A stretch of 64,000 nucleotides of DNA, from positions 3,844,001 to 3,908,000 of the forward strand of contig NZ_CP094527.1 of the NCBI RefSeq assembly GCF_022811725.1, given 5' to 3'. The DNA comes from Mucilaginibacter sp. SMC90 (GTDB lineage: Bacteria > Bacteroidota > Bacteroidia > Sphingobacteriales > Sphingobacteriaceae). Shown in pieces: positions 35,074-44,236 of the stretch (position 1 is the first letter of the stretch; each line of letters opens with the position of its first letter). The position numbers and the translations under genes were made by a program. Below the pieces are notes generated by a model that saw nothing but the letters and a program-made list of their open reading frames with translations, was not told the origin of the DNA and ran no database searches.

Positions 35074-35104
35074 CAAAAGTAACGTAACTAAGGCAGATAC
35101 GCAA
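35074..35104 (-). promoter_or_regulatory. Promoter of the cobalamin riboswitch operon
   Basis: On the minus strand a TTG (35104-35102) and TACTTTTG (35081-35074) lie 20 bases apart and match the Bacteroidota consensus. The start would fall a few bases before the aptamer, as expected for a riboswitch leader. Confidence 0.55.
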
Positions 35105-35217
35105 GCTCTTTAGGTTGAGCATGAATTTTCATTTTTGCAAATCAATGAGTTACATAAACCATAACATTAAATAAAAATATACCGATATTGAGCCGACTTT
35201 ATTAACCAATAACATTT

Positions 35218-35808
35218 ATGAGTTTAGACCTGCAAGTTTACACCAACTCGCTATCCGATGACCTTATCCCAAAAATTGTAAAGCGACTTAATGATTTCGA
35301 CATGGTCGTTGAAATACATTCGGCTTTTTCATTCAACACGCAATCCGGCTTTTTGCCGTTTAAATTCATTTTAACAAATCCCCGTTTTGATGTGTTAAAG
35401 GGCAAGCAACTCGTTAGCGGGTTTGAGTTATTTATAGATGATTTTAACTTAAAATCTAAAAAAGCTGAGCTTAATCCACCTCCCTCGAAGGGCCTCTTCC
35501 AAAAATTATTTGGCAAAAAAACATCAGAAACTTTGTTTGCGCCTTTGGAGTTTGAAGAACAGTTGAAAAACTGTACAAAAGAAGTGACCTTTGTATGGCA
35601 TGCTGGTGATAGTTTTGAATTAAGATTTTCCGCGTTAGTAAGTGCGGTTTTAACTGAACTTACAAAAGGCGTTTGTTGCTATCCGGCAGACGAAATATGG
35701 TATAATACCGATACAATTGTTGAAGATGCTTATCGGGATGTGCAGGAATTTGAAGGAGCGTTGACTGAAAAAAGTCTACAATATCACGAATTTCAACAGT
35801 GGAACTAA
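35218..35808 (+). CDS. Hypothetical cytosolic protein
   Basis: A 196-residue protein without signal peptide or membrane segment. It opens SLDLQVYTNSLSDDLIPKIVKRLNDFDMVVEIH and has a short Lys/Pro-rich loop NPPPSKGLFQKLFGKKTSE near residues 88-106, then KEVTFVWHAGDSFELRFSALVSAVLTELTKGVCCYPADE, which looks like a second alpha/beta half. I do not recognise the family. It is divergent from the riboswitch operon and 18 bases ahead of a serine hydrolase, so it may be cotranscribed with it. Confidence 0.65.
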   Translation: MSLDLQVYTNSLSDDLIPKIVKRLNDFDMVVEIHSAFSFNTQSGFLPFKFILTNPRFDVLKGKQLVSGFELFIDDFNLKSKKAELNPPPSKGLFQKLFGKKTSETLFAPLEFEEQLKNCTKEVTFVWHAGDSFELRFSALVSAVLTELTKGVCCYPADEIWYNTDTIVEDAYRDVQEFEGALTEKSLQYHEFQQWN

Positions 35809-35826
35809 TAAGTCCGCCTATTCTTA

Positions 35827-37083
35827 ATGAGAATTTGTATCACGATATTATTTGTCATTTGCTTTCTACAGGTTTCCGGGCAGCAAATCGATACGGTGCT
35901 TTTAAAAGGCTTGCTGCATGAGCACTCCGAATTATTTTCGGGCATCCTGAATCATCCCACACAAAACGAAATACAGATCTTATATACCCGGATAGACAGG
36001 GACAAAAACAACGTTCCCCATTTTACTTCATATAGTTATCGCCTTAACGCTAATCATTATTTTTATCCTGCAAGTACCGTAAAGCTTCCTACAGCCATAT
36101 TTGCGCTCGAAAAGCTAAACGAGCTAAAGGCAAAAGGCTTAAACCGAAAATCGGTTATGATTACCGACAGCTCATTTGCTGGTCAGACTAAAGTCCGAGT
36201 AGACACATCATCCGCTATGGGCTTACCGAGTATCGAAAACTATATCAAAAAGATCCTGCTGGTAAGCGATAACGATGCCTATAACCGGTTGTATGAATTT
36301 GTGGGGCGGGCGGAGATCAATCAAAAGCTTAAAAAATACCATCTTAATGATACCAGGATTGTAGGCAGGTTAGCTATCGGCGATGCCGGTGAAAGTACAA
36401 GGCACACCAACCCTATCGATTTTTATGACGATGACAAACTGGTTTACCATAAACCAGACTTGTACGATGCTTTGAACTATCCCATGCACCTTGAAAATAT
36501 GCTGCAGGGCAAAGCTTATTTAGATAGCAGCGACCACCTGGTTAACAAGCCGCTTGATTTTTCTGAAAAGAATGTTTATTCCCTTGCGGATCAACAAATG
36601 GTACTTGAACGATTGCTGTTCCCTGAAACTTTCCCGAAAACACAGCGCTTTAACTTAACTATAGATGACTATCGCTTCATTTACCGTTACATGAGCACCT
36701 TCCCTACCGAAAACACTAAACCCACCTATAACCGGCCTGGATATTTCCCGGCCTATTGTAAGTTTTTGTTTTATGGAGGTGACAGTACAGCTGTTATAAA
36801 CCCAGATATAAGGATCTTTAATAAAGTTGGTGACAGTTATGGTTATGATATTGACAATGCCTATATCGTAGATTTCAAAAATAAGGTAGAGTTTATGCTC
36901 AGTGCCGTTGTGCAATCAAATGAGGATGGGATACTGAACGATAATAAATATGAATACGCTACCGTATGCCTGCCTTTCCTGAAAAACCTTGGCCAAGTCA
37001 TATATCAATATGAATTAAAGCGTCCTAAAAATCGCAAGCCCGATTTAACTAAATTTAAATTTATCTACAGTAAAAAGCAATAA
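35827..37083 (+). CDS. Serine hydrolase, class A beta-lactamase-like
   Basis: A 418-residue exported protein with signal peptide (MRICITILFVICFLQVSGQ). The active-site Ser-x-x-Lys is in YPASTVKLPTAIFALEKL (about residue 81-84) and the Ser-Asp-Asn triad motif is in LVSDNDAYNRLYEF (about 141-143), as in the beta-lactamase/penicillin-binding superfamily. The usual KTG motif is not evident in the last third, and the chain is longer than normal class A enzymes (about 290). So it is a beta-lactamase-fold hydrolase of unknown substrate and not clearly a resistance enzyme. Confidence 0.82.
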   Translation: MRICITILFVICFLQVSGQQIDTVLLKGLLHEHSELFSGILNHPTQNEIQILYTRIDRDKNNVPHFTSYSYRLNANHYFYPASTVKLPTAIFALEKLNELKAKGLNRKSVMITDSSFAGQTKVRVDTSSAMGLPSIENYIKKILLVSDNDAYNRLYEFVGRAEINQKLKKYHLNDTRIVGRLAIGDAGESTRHTNPIDFYDDDKLVYHKPDLYDALNYPMHLENMLQGKAYLDSSDHLVNKPLDFSEKNVYSLADQQMVLERLLFPETFPKTQRFNLTIDDYRFIYRYMSTFPTENTKPTYNRPGYFPAYCKFLFYGGDSTAVINPDIRIFNKVGDSYGYDIDNAYIVDFKNKVEFMLSAVVQSNEDGILNDNKYEYATVCLPFLKNLGQVIYQYELKRPKNRKPDLTKFKFIYSKKQ

Positions 37084-37148
37084 AATTCACTTCAGAAAAA
37101 CTTAGTAGCCATAAAGGTGTTTTAAAAGCGATAACTATTTAAAAACCT

Positions 37149-37883
37149 ATGGCAACTACAATAGTAAAATATACCGACAACTTCCCTGTACTTTATGGTG
37201 ATGACCGCATAAACCTGAATTGGCCCGAGCGCTTCACCTCTATTGCAGGCGGCATGAAACTCGGCTTCTCTGGTTTTAAAAACATTTTTAAAAACCCATT
37301 TGCAAGTATCGTAAAAATAGGTGCCGGTGGTTACCTGTTAAACCGTGGCATTACCGGGCATTGCGAACTCTATAAACGCATTGGCAAGCTATCAACCAAT
37401 CCCATAAATGTAAATATCCGATCCTCGTTCATCGTAAACAAACCGCGGGAAAAAGTATACGAGTTTTGGCGCAAGCTGGATAACCTGCCGCTGTTTATGA
37501 AGCACCTGGAAAGCGTGGAGGTCATCGATTCAAAATATTCACATTGGGTATTAAAGCTGCCGAAAAATGTAGCAACAGTTAGCTGGCATGCCGAAATTGT
37601 TCATGACGAACCTAATGAAATGATTGGCTGGAGCTCTCTGTCCGATTCCATGATCAATAACGCCGGTAAAGTACGCTTTCAGGATACCGTTGACGGGCAA
37701 GGCACCATTGTTGATGTGGTGATCAGCTATCAGCCTCCTGCAGGTGGTGTTGGCGCAGGTATAGCTAAAATACTAAACCCCGTATTTAAGAATATGGTTG
37801 ATAAAGACATCCAGAACTTTAAACAGTATATGGATATCAATAATGATGCTGATGAATTTACCGAGGTGATCATCATTGAATAA
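37149..37883 (+). CDS. SRPBCC family protein with DUF2892-like N-terminus
   Basis: A 244-residue protein. The first 85 residues contain SIAGGMKLGFSGFKNIFKNPFASIVKIGAGGYLLNRGITGHCELYK, a glycine-rich DUF2892-like hairpin segment, here only weakly hydrophobic. From about residue 95 a START/SRPBCC domain follows: VNIRSSFIVNKPREKVYEFWRKLDNLPLFMKHLESVE, then VSWHAEIVHDEPNEMIGWSS and VDVVISYQPPAGGVG. The fold binds hydrophobic ligands; function in Bacteroidota is unknown. A bidirectional terminator separates it from the ribosomal genes. Confidence 0.82.
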   Translation: MATTIVKYTDNFPVLYGDDRINLNWPERFTSIAGGMKLGFSGFKNIFKNPFASIVKIGAGGYLLNRGITGHCELYKRIGKLSTNPINVNIRSSFIVNKPREKVYEFWRKLDNLPLFMKHLESVEVIDSKYSHWVLKLPKNVATVSWHAEIVHDEPNEMIGWSSLSDSMINNAGKVRFQDTVDGQGTIVDVVISYQPPAGGVGAGIAKILNPVFKNMVDKDIQNFKQYMDINNDADEFTEVIIIE

Positions 37884-37945
37884 TCATAGCCCTTTCATTG
37901 GGCAGGCGATGCTTTCGTGAGGACACAAAAGCCGGGGAGATAAAA

Positions 37946-37975
37946 CAAAAAAGGCCGCAAATTGCGGCCTTTTTC
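37946..37975. terminator. Bidirectional rho-independent terminator
   Basis: AAAAAAGGCCGCAA and TTGCGGCCTTTTT around 37948-37974 form a strong stem with T-runs on both strands. It serves the SRPBCC gene and the rplT end of the ribosomal operon. Confidence 0.88.
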
Positions 37976-37994
37976 TTGCATTTACAATGCGATA

Positions 37995-38339
37995 TTATTT
38001 TACTGCATCAACAACTGCTTTGAAAGCATCTGGGTTGTTCATCGCTAAATCAGCTAATACCTTACGGTTTAAGCCAATTTCTTTAGCGGCTAATTTACCC
38101 ATTAACTGAGAGTAAGAAATTCCGTGCTGACGGGCACCAGCGTTAATACGTTGGATCCATAAAGCCCTGAATTCTCTCTTTTTGGTTTTACGGTCACGGT
38201 AAGCGTACTGTAAACCTTTTTCAACTGTGTTTTTTGCAATGGTGTAAACCTTGCTACGTGAACCCCAATAACCTTTGGCGAGGTTCATGATCCTTTTCCT
38301 GCGTCTTCTCGACGCTACTGCGTTAACTGAACGTGGCAT
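37995..38339 (-). CDS. rplT: 50S ribosomal protein L20
   Basis: A 114-residue, highly basic ribosomal protein. It opens MPRSVNAVASRRRRKRIMNLAKGYWGSRSKVYTIAKNTVEKGLQYAYRDRK, the standard L20 start, and contains FRALWIQRINAGAR, the rRNA-contact helix. L20 binds 23S rRNA early in 50S assembly. It is the last gene of thrS-infC-rpmI-rplT. In E. coli L20 also represses rpmI-rplT translation; whether that happens here cannot be seen. Confidence 0.98.
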   Translation of the reverse strand: MPRSVNAVASRRRRKRIMNLAKGYWGSRSKVYTIAKNTVEKGLQYAYRDRKTKKREFRALWIQRINAGARQHGISYSQLMGKLAAKEIGLNRKVLADLAMNNPDAFKAVVDAVK

Positions 38340-38420
38340 CTTGTTTGATTTTTGGTAGTGAGTGCCTGCATCTCGTGTGCCGGACTTAAAACTCTAATAC
38401 CTGGTTTTAAAATTTGTGAA

Positions 38421-38621
38421 TTACTTTCCGATACAAAGCATACGTTTTACGTTACCCATGTCGGCATCAGATACTAAGCTGGTTTGACCAAGGGCACGCT
38501 TACGTTTTGTCGACATCTTGGTTAAGATGTGGCTTTTGTATGCGTTTTTTCTTGCGATTTTACCTGTTCCAGTAAGCTTGAAGCGCTTTTTAGCACTGGA
38601 ATTGGTTTTCATTTTTGGCAT
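38421..38621 (-). CDS. rpmI: 50S ribosomal protein L35
   Basis: A 66-residue basic protein starting PKMKTNSSAKKRFKLTGTGKI and ending VSDADMGNVKRMLCIGK, the complete L35 family pattern. It lies between infC (91 bases upstream, with a short interspersed repeat in the gap) and rplT (81 bases downstream), the order found in most bacteria. Confidence 0.98.
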   Translation of the reverse strand: MPKMKTNSSAKKRFKLTGTGKIARKNAYKSHILTKMSTKRKRALGQTSLVSDADMGNVKRMLCIGK

Positions 38622-38672
38622 AACTCTATTTATTTGTGTTAGATATTAACGTTTCTCAACGTTTTATTTTTA

Positions 38673-38712
38673 GCATCTGCACATTTTTAATTTGCACATC
38701 TGCACATTTTCA
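38673..38712. repeat. Short interspersed palindromic repeat, copy 1
   Basis: GCATCTGCACATTTTTAATT followed by TGCACATCTGCACATTTTCA fills the infC-rpmI gap. Its reverse complement (ATGTGCAGATGTGCAAATTA and so on) closely matches the segment at 56742-56774. It splits two cotranscribed translation genes. Confidence 0.6.
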
Positions 38713-39279
38713 TTATTTCTTAGCTGCCTTTGGCGCAAGGGTTAAAAACATCCTTTTTCCTTCAAGCTTAGGTAATTGCTCCACTTTACCTACTTCTTCT
38801 AATGCCTGGGCAAAGCGAAGCAACAAAATCTCACCTTGTTCTTTGTAAACAATGGCACGACCTTTAAAGTGTACGTAAGCTCTTACCTTTTCGCCGGCTT
38901 CCAAAAACTTAATGGCATGCTTTAATTTAAATTCAAAGTCATGATCATCAGTATTCGGTCCGAAACGGATCTCCTTAATAACCGTTTGCTTGGCATTACT
39001 TTTTATCTCCTTAAGCTTTTTCTTCTGCTCGTAAATAAACTTATTGTAGTCAGTTACTTTACAAACCGGCGGTACGGCGTTTGGAGATATTTCAACCAGA
39101 TCCAGTTCCTGCTCCTGCGCAATGGCAAGGGCATCTCTTAATGAGTAAACTCCCTGCTCAACGTTATCACCTACAAGGCGAACTTCCTGAGCCCTAATGA
39201 ATTGGTTTATGTTGTGTTCGGCTTCTTTTTTCTTAAAAGGAAGCCTTGGTCCTCTATTGAAAGGTTTGTTTAATGCCAA
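38713..39279 (-). CDS. infC: Translation initiation factor IF-3, TTG start
   Basis: A 188-residue factor that binds the 30S subunit and checks the start codon. The N-domain reads EHNINQFIRAQEVRLVGDNVEQGVYS and DALAIAQEQELDLVEISPNAVPPVCKV; the C-domain has KEIRFGPNTDDHDFEFKLKHAIKFLEAGEKVRAYVHFKGR. No ATG exists in frame before the C-terminal region (first Met is in the last 15 residues), and the TTG at 39279 gives the expected family start one base after the thrS stop, so TTG is used. E. coli infC has the rare AUU start for autoregulation. Confidence 0.97.
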   Translation of the reverse strand: MALNKPFNRGPRLPFKKKEAEHNINQFIRAQEVRLVGDNVEQGVYSLRDALAIAQEQELDLVEISPNAVPPVCKVTDYNKFIYEQKKKLKEIKSNAKQTVIKEIRFGPNTDDHDFEFKLKHAIKFLEAGEKVRAYVHFKGRAIVYKEQGEILLLRFAQALEEVGKVEQLPKLEGKRMFLTLAPKAAKK

Positions 39280-39280
39280 G

Positions 39281-41206
39281 TTATACTGTTATTTCTTTAG
39301 TTATCTGTTCTTTAAAATCTTCTATGCTCATACTTCCCAAATCACCGGTACCGTGCTTACGTACAGAAACCAACCCTTCGGCAGCTTCTTTTTCACCCAC
39401 AACCAGCATGTAAGGGATTTTTTTGACTTCAGCATCACGTATCTTTCTGCCTATTTTCTCATCCCTGAAGTCGATTAGCCCGCAAATATCGGAATCTTTT
39501 AATATATCAGAAACTTTTTTTGCATATTCTTCATATTTTTCTGATATGGGCAGTATAATGAACTGTTCGGGTGATAACCACAGCGGGAAATTACCTGCGC
39601 AATGCTCAATTAATACCGCGATAAAGCGTTCCATCGAGCCAAATGGTGCCCTATGGATCATTACCGGACGGTGCTTTTGATTATCGCTGCCAGTGTATTC
39701 AAGTTCAAAACGCTCAGGCAGGTTGTAGTCAACCTGGATAGTACCTAATTGCCATTTACGGCCAAGGGCATCTTTCACCATAAAGTCAAGCTTAGGGCCG
39801 TAAAACGCAGCCTCGCCTAACTCTACAACAGTAGTCAATCCTTTTTCGGCAGCAGCCTCAATGATCGCACTTTCGGCTAAAGCCCAGTTTTCATCTGTAC
39901 CGATGTATTTTGCCTTGTTTTCAGGATCACGTAACGACACCTGTGCAGTGTAATTTTCAAAGCCCAAAGCTTTGAACACGTACAGCACCAGGTCAATCAC
40001 TTTTTTAAACTCATCCTTCACCTGGTCCGGACGGCAAAATAAGTGGGCATCATCCTGAGTAAAGCCACGTACCCGTGTTAAACCGTGCAACTCACCGCTT
40101 TGCTCATAACGGTACACAGTACCAAATTCAGCAAAACGCACCGGCAAGTCTTTGTACGAACGTGGTTTTGTTTTATAGATTTCGCAGTGATGCGGGCAGT
40201 TCATCGGTTTAAGGAAAAACTCCTCACCTTCCTGCGGTGTTTTTATCGGTTGGAACGAATCGGCACCGTATTTTTCGTAGTGGCCCGATGTTACATACAG
40301 GTTTTTATGACCGATGTGCGGAGTAATTACCTGCTCATATCCGGCTTTAACCTGTGCTTTTTGTAAAAAGTTTACTAAACGCTCGCGCAGTGCAGTGCCT
40401 TTAGGCAGCCACAATGGCAAACCCATGCCTACTTTTTCCGAAAAAGCAAACAGTTCCAACTCTTTACCCAACTTACGGTGATCGCGCTTTTTAGCCTCTT
40501 CGATCATGTGCAGGTACTCAGTAAGCTCACTTGCTTTGGGGAAAGTAACGCCGTATATACGGGTTAACTGCTTGCGTGTTTCGTCGCCACGCCAGTATGC
40601 ACCGGCAAGGCTCATCAACTTAACCGCTTTTATAAAACCTGTGTTAGGGATGTGAGGCCCGCGGCACAGATCAGTAAAATTTCCTTGCGAATAAAAAGTG
40701 ATAGCGCCGTCAGGCAGGTCCTTAATAAGGTCCAGCTTATACTCGTCACCTTTTTCAGTAAAATATTCAATAGCATCAGCCTTGCTAACCGGTTTGCGGA
40801 TGTATTCCTCTTTGGTTTTAGCAAGTTCGATCATTTTATCTTCTATCTGCTTAAACTCGTCAGAAGATAAAACCTTGTCGCCAAAGTCAACATCGTAGTA
40901 AAAACCGGTTTCAATTGCCGGACCGATACCGAATTTAGTACCCGGATAAAGGGCTTCCAAAGCCTCGGCCATTAAGTGGGCTGATGAATGCCAGAAAGTT
41001 GATTTACCATCAGCATCGTTCCAGGTTAATAATTTAACGTGGGCGTCCTGCTCAATAGGGCGGCTTGCATCCCAAACCTGGCCGTCAACTTCGGCCGCTA
41101 ATACGTTACGGGCTAAACCTTCGGAAATCGACTGGGCGATTTGCATCGAAGAGATCCCTTTGTCATACTGACGAACGGATCCATCAGGAAGTGTAATGTT
41201 AATCAT
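39281..41206 (-). CDS. thrS: Threonyl-tRNA synthetase
   Basis: A 641-residue class II synthetase. Domains in order: TGS (residues 1-60, start INITLPDGSVRQYD), editing domain with FWHSSAHLMAEAL and the DLCRGPHIPNTG segment, then catalytic motifs with MNCPHHCEIYK, RFAEFGTVYRYEQSGELHGLTRVRGFTQDDAHLFC and the C-terminal anticodon-binding domain ending in IEDFKEQITKEI. It charges tRNA-Thr in the cytosol. infC follows after one base, so the genes are coupled; the leader upstream holds a small hairpin at about 41249-41266. Confidence 0.98.
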   Translation of the reverse strand: MINITLPDGSVRQYDKGISSMQIAQSISEGLARNVLAAEVDGQVWDASRPIEQDAHVKLLTWNDADGKSTFWHSSAHLMAEALEALYPGTKFGIGPAIETGFYYDVDFGDKVLSSDEFKQIEDKMIELAKTKEEYIRKPVSKADAIEYFTEKGDEYKLDLIKDLPDGAITFYSQGNFTDLCRGPHIPNTGFIKAVKLMSLAGAYWRGDETRKQLTRIYGVTFPKASELTEYLHMIEEAKKRDHRKLGKELELFAFSEKVGMGLPLWLPKGTALRERLVNFLQKAQVKAGYEQVITPHIGHKNLYVTSGHYEKYGADSFQPIKTPQEGEEFFLKPMNCPHHCEIYKTKPRSYKDLPVRFAEFGTVYRYEQSGELHGLTRVRGFTQDDAHLFCRPDQVKDEFKKVIDLVLYVFKALGFENYTAQVSLRDPENKAKYIGTDENWALAESAIIEAAAEKGLTTVVELGEAAFYGPKLDFMVKDALGRKWQLGTIQVDYNLPERFELEYTGSDNQKHRPVMIHRAPFGSMERFIAVLIEHCAGNFPLWLSPEQFIILPISEKYEEYAKKVSDILKDSDICGLIDFRDEKIGRKIRDAEVKKIPYMLVVGEKEAAEGLVSVRKHGTGDLGSMSIEDFKEQITKEITV

Positions 41207-41248
41207 CTACAACTATGATTTAAAGTTTAATAAAATTACGTTTAAACG

Positions 41249-41266
41249 GTCACCTACAAAGTGACC
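41249..41266 (-). promoter_or_regulatory. Small hairpin in the thrS leader
   Basis: GGTCAC (41249-41254) and GTGACC (41261-41266) form a 6-bp perfect stem around CTACAAA, about 43 bases before the thrS start. It is the sort of element that can carry autogenous control, but there is no proof. Confidence 0.3.
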
Positions 41267-41281
41267 CTCATTTTGTGGGTA

Positions 41282-41289
41282 CAAAAATA
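41282..41289 (-). promoter_or_regulatory. Candidate -7 element for the thrS operon
   Basis: On the minus strand TATTTTTG fits the -7 consensus about 76 bases before the thrS start. No good -33 partner is present at the expected distance, so confidence is low. Confidence 0.35.
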
Positions 41290-41370
41290 GAATTTTAAAT
41301 AGCATTTAGCATCATAGCATTTTCAAAATTTTATTTGATGATTTATAAAGGAATTGACGCATTTAAAACA

Positions 41371-41423
41371 AAAACGGGGTATTCTTATTTCCGCATAAAT
41401 TGGAAACAAGAATACCCCGTTTT
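41371..41423 (-). terminator. Rho-independent terminator after the M1 peptidase gene
   Basis: AAAACGGGGTATTCTT (41371-41386) and AAGAATACCCCGTTTT (41408-41423) are exact complements over 16 bp. On the minus strand the stem is followed by a T-rich run. It lies 18 bases past the M1 peptidase stop. Confidence 0.88.
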
Positions 41424-41440
41424 GCTTGTACTAACTAAGC

Positions 41441-44044
41441 CTATTTAAAGGCTTCGTTTGAAGGATTTGAATTAACCGAGGTTTCCTTAACCTTAAACTC
41501 AATCGGCTGGCCAACAAGGGTAGCTTTTATAGAGAACGGAATTTTAATTCCTCCATTTATGCCTTCGTAGTTGCCAAATTCAACAGACAGATCATTCGCC
41601 CCCTCAATAGTTTGCTTAAGCTTCAATCCCGTTTTTTGACTGTAGTAATTATGGATGTGAATTTCGGTACCTATATTAACATCGATCTCGTAAGCAAGGT
41701 CCCCGTTTACAACACGCAATATAGGCTGTAAGGCCATGTTTTGATTTATCCGCTCGTAATCGAGTTCAGGAAACGGGCGGCTTCTGAGTTTGATCATTTT
41801 TTTACCTGTATCATCAAGCTGCATATCCCTGTTAACCTGTCTTGCTTTTATACTGTCGCCATTAAGTGTAACATGTGATACAACCAGATTATTATATGAC
41901 GGCACCATTGCCTCCTGGTAGTATTTATCAGGCATTTTATACCTGGTTACCAACTGAACATCAGCCCCCTGTATATTACCAACTGCCGATGTTTGCAGGT
42001 CATGCACATTCTTTAATTTATCTGCCCCTCCAATTGCATCTAAGTAAGCTTTAATAACAGAACCCGCAGTTGTACCCTGGGGTATTGGCAGCCCGCTGTA
42101 GGAGTTATTTTCGCGGTTAACATCAGGCAGTGTATGATCAGGGTCGATAGTTGCGTAGACAATTTTAGAGGTTGATTTGTAGGGAAACGTCCATGTATCA
42201 CCCCGTTGCCAGATCTCAGCCGGAAGTTTTACCGTACCGATCTTTCCGTTCTCTTCTTTAACAGAAATGGTGATAGGTAAAGCCATTTCCTCCAGGTTTA
42301 CAATAGTGATCATGGCACCTTTTGAGGCATCATTATCAGGATACGAAATATCTTTTATGCCCTGATCAAGTTTCCAGGTTGTAAAGAACCATTCGTTCCA
42401 AAACCAGCTCAAGTCTTCACCTGCGGCATTATCCATGGTATGGAAAAAATCCCACGGGGTTGGGTGTTTAAAAGCCCAGCGTTTGATGTAAGTTTTAAAA
42501 GCATAATCAAAACGCTCTTCGCCTAAGATCTGTTCGCGTAAAATAGTTAATCCTAATGCCGGTTTTTCATAAGCAGCAACGGCTAAAAAATCTTCCTGTA
42601 TCACATCAGGGGTATTCATGATAGCCTCGGCACCGGGGCTAAATAAATAACCAGCGTTTTTTTGCTGATCGGGCTTTTCATAATATTCGCCTTTGTTAAA
42701 TACCTTGGTATCAACATTATTCAGGAACGTATTAAAGCCCTCATCCATCCAGGCATATTTACGTTCGTTTGAGCCTACAATCATCGGGAACCAGTTGTGG
42801 CCAAATTCATGATTGGTAACTTCCCATAAACCTCCGTTTTGATTGTTTGAACCGCAGAACACAATACCCGGGTATTCCATCCCTCCCACTATACCAGCCA
42901 CGTTAGTAGCAACAGGATAAGTGTACTCAAACCATTTGTCGCTGTATAATTCAATTGCGGCCTTCACATATTCGGTTGAACGGCCATAAGAGTTGTTTCC
43001 TTTAGCCTCTACCGGATAAACAGATTGTGCCAGCGCTTTTTTACCACTTGGCAAATTGATCCTTGCTGCATCCCATATAAATGCTTTTGAAGCTGCCCAG
43101 GCTACGTCACGGGCATTTTTGCAAAAGAAATGCCAGGTAAGAGTTGGCTTTTTCGGATAATCGTTATTGCGTAAAATGTCGGTTGAATCCTTAATGGTAA
43201 CTGTTTTATCACTTTTACGCGCTTCGGCCAAACGGTTTATTGTGGTTGGTGATAATACTTCGGCAGGGTTAAGTAATTCGCCAGATCCTGCTACAACTAA
43301 ACTTGCAGGGGCAGTAACGGTGTAATCAAAGTTGCCGTATTCCAGGTAAAACTCGCTTGCGCCAAGGTATGGTATCGTGTTCCATCCGGTTACATCGTCA
43401 TAAACTTCCATGCGCGGGTACCATTGGGCAATTTCATAGATCCAGCCGTTTTTAGTATGCTGACGCCCCATCCTGTCGGTACCATATTCCGGAACATCAA
43501 AGGCATATTCAATTTTGATTTGTAATTTACTCCCCGCAGCGCGCAATGAATCTTTGAGTTTTATCTGCATCCGGGTATCAGTAATCAGGTAATCGGCTTT
43601 CAGCGTTTTTCCTTTATTAATGACATAAACCGATTTTATTTCGGCCCCCTTGGTGTAAGATTTATTCACAAATCTGCCTCCCGAAACATTGCTTGTAGCT
43701 TCGGAGCGTGAATCTTCCTTGTATATATTCTGATCAACCTGCAGCCACAAAAAGCCTAACGCATCCGGACTGTTATTGGTGTAAGTAATTAAAGTACTGC
43801 CCTCTATCCTATGTTTAACGGTATCAAGCGTAACATCAAGCTTATAATCAGCACGGTTTTGCCAGTATTTTGCGCCTGGTGCGCCGCTGGCCGATCTGAA
43901 CTCGCCCCCTCTTTCAGGGTAAAACATGGGGGTAAATACTTTATGCTGATCATACTTAGGTGCTGCCTGATCTGCATTTTGTGATTTTACTTCACCGGCA
44001 TAAAAGCCTAAAACCAATAATAATGCGGCTTTGTAGAATTTCAT
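41441..44044 (-). CDS. M1 family zinc metallopeptidase, secreted
   Basis: An 867-residue exported aminopeptidase-like enzyme with signal peptide (MKFYKAALLLVLGFYAGEVKSQ). The zinc motif HEFGHNW is at about residue 410 with the third ligand Glu in WMDEGFNTF. The N-terminal part (YKLDVTLDTVKHRIEGSTLITYTNNSPDAL) is the M1 saddle domain. The last 250 residues after FFTTWKLD form beta-rich domains that include an outer-membrane-type lipoprotein-like stretch (AYLDAIGGADKLKNVHDLQTSAVG). It should cleave peptides or peptide bonds in the periplasm or outside; substrate unknown. Confidence 0.92.
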   Translation of the reverse strand: MKFYKAALLLVLGFYAGEVKSQNADQAAPKYDQHKVFTPMFYPERGGEFRSASGAPGAKYWQNRADYKLDVTLDTVKHRIEGSTLITYTNNSPDALGFLWLQVDQNIYKEDSRSEATSNVSGGRFVNKSYTKGAEIKSVYVINKGKTLKADYLITDTRMQIKLKDSLRAAGSKLQIKIEYAFDVPEYGTDRMGRQHTKNGWIYEIAQWYPRMEVYDDVTGWNTIPYLGASEFYLEYGNFDYTVTAPASLVVAGSGELLNPAEVLSPTTINRLAEARKSDKTVTIKDSTDILRNNDYPKKPTLTWHFFCKNARDVAWAASKAFIWDAARINLPSGKKALAQSVYPVEAKGNNSYGRSTEYVKAAIELYSDKWFEYTYPVATNVAGIVGGMEYPGIVFCGSNNQNGGLWEVTNHEFGHNWFPMIVGSNERKYAWMDEGFNTFLNNVDTKVFNKGEYYEKPDQQKNAGYLFSPGAEAIMNTPDVIQEDFLAVAAYEKPALGLTILREQILGEERFDYAFKTYIKRWAFKHPTPWDFFHTMDNAAGEDLSWFWNEWFFTTWKLDQGIKDISYPDNDASKGAMITIVNLEEMALPITISVKEENGKIGTVKLPAEIWQRGDTWTFPYKSTSKIVYATIDPDHTLPDVNRENNSYSGLPIPQGTTAGSVIKAYLDAIGGADKLKNVHDLQTSAVGNIQGADVQLVTRYKMPDKYYQEAMVPSYNNLVVSHVTLNGDSIKARQVNRDMQLDDTGKKMIKLRSRPFPELDYERINQNMALQPILRVVNGDLAYEIDVNIGTEIHIHNYYSQKTGLKLKQTIEGANDLSVEFGNYEGINGGIKIPFSIKATLVGQPIEFKVKETSVNSNPSNEAFK

Positions 44045-44236
44045 TAATTGTGCTTTAATTGTGAGGGAAAGATATTAAAATATATTTGAGTTGAAACGTA
44101 ATTGCTTGGTTACGTAGTATCAAGTGTGCTTTTTATAATAGCCACTTCTAAATCCCGCCGAAAGGGGAAACTTATAAGGCACTTCCTTCCGGGTAGTATT
44201 GGGTGGCGCTTAGCGGCAATTTGATTTGATAGCCTG

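Noticed and set aside
35827..37083. Antibiotic-resistance beta-lactamase
   Set aside because: SxxK and SDN motifs are present but length and lack of a clear KTG motif do not support a class A resistance enzyme; I call it only a serine hydrolase.
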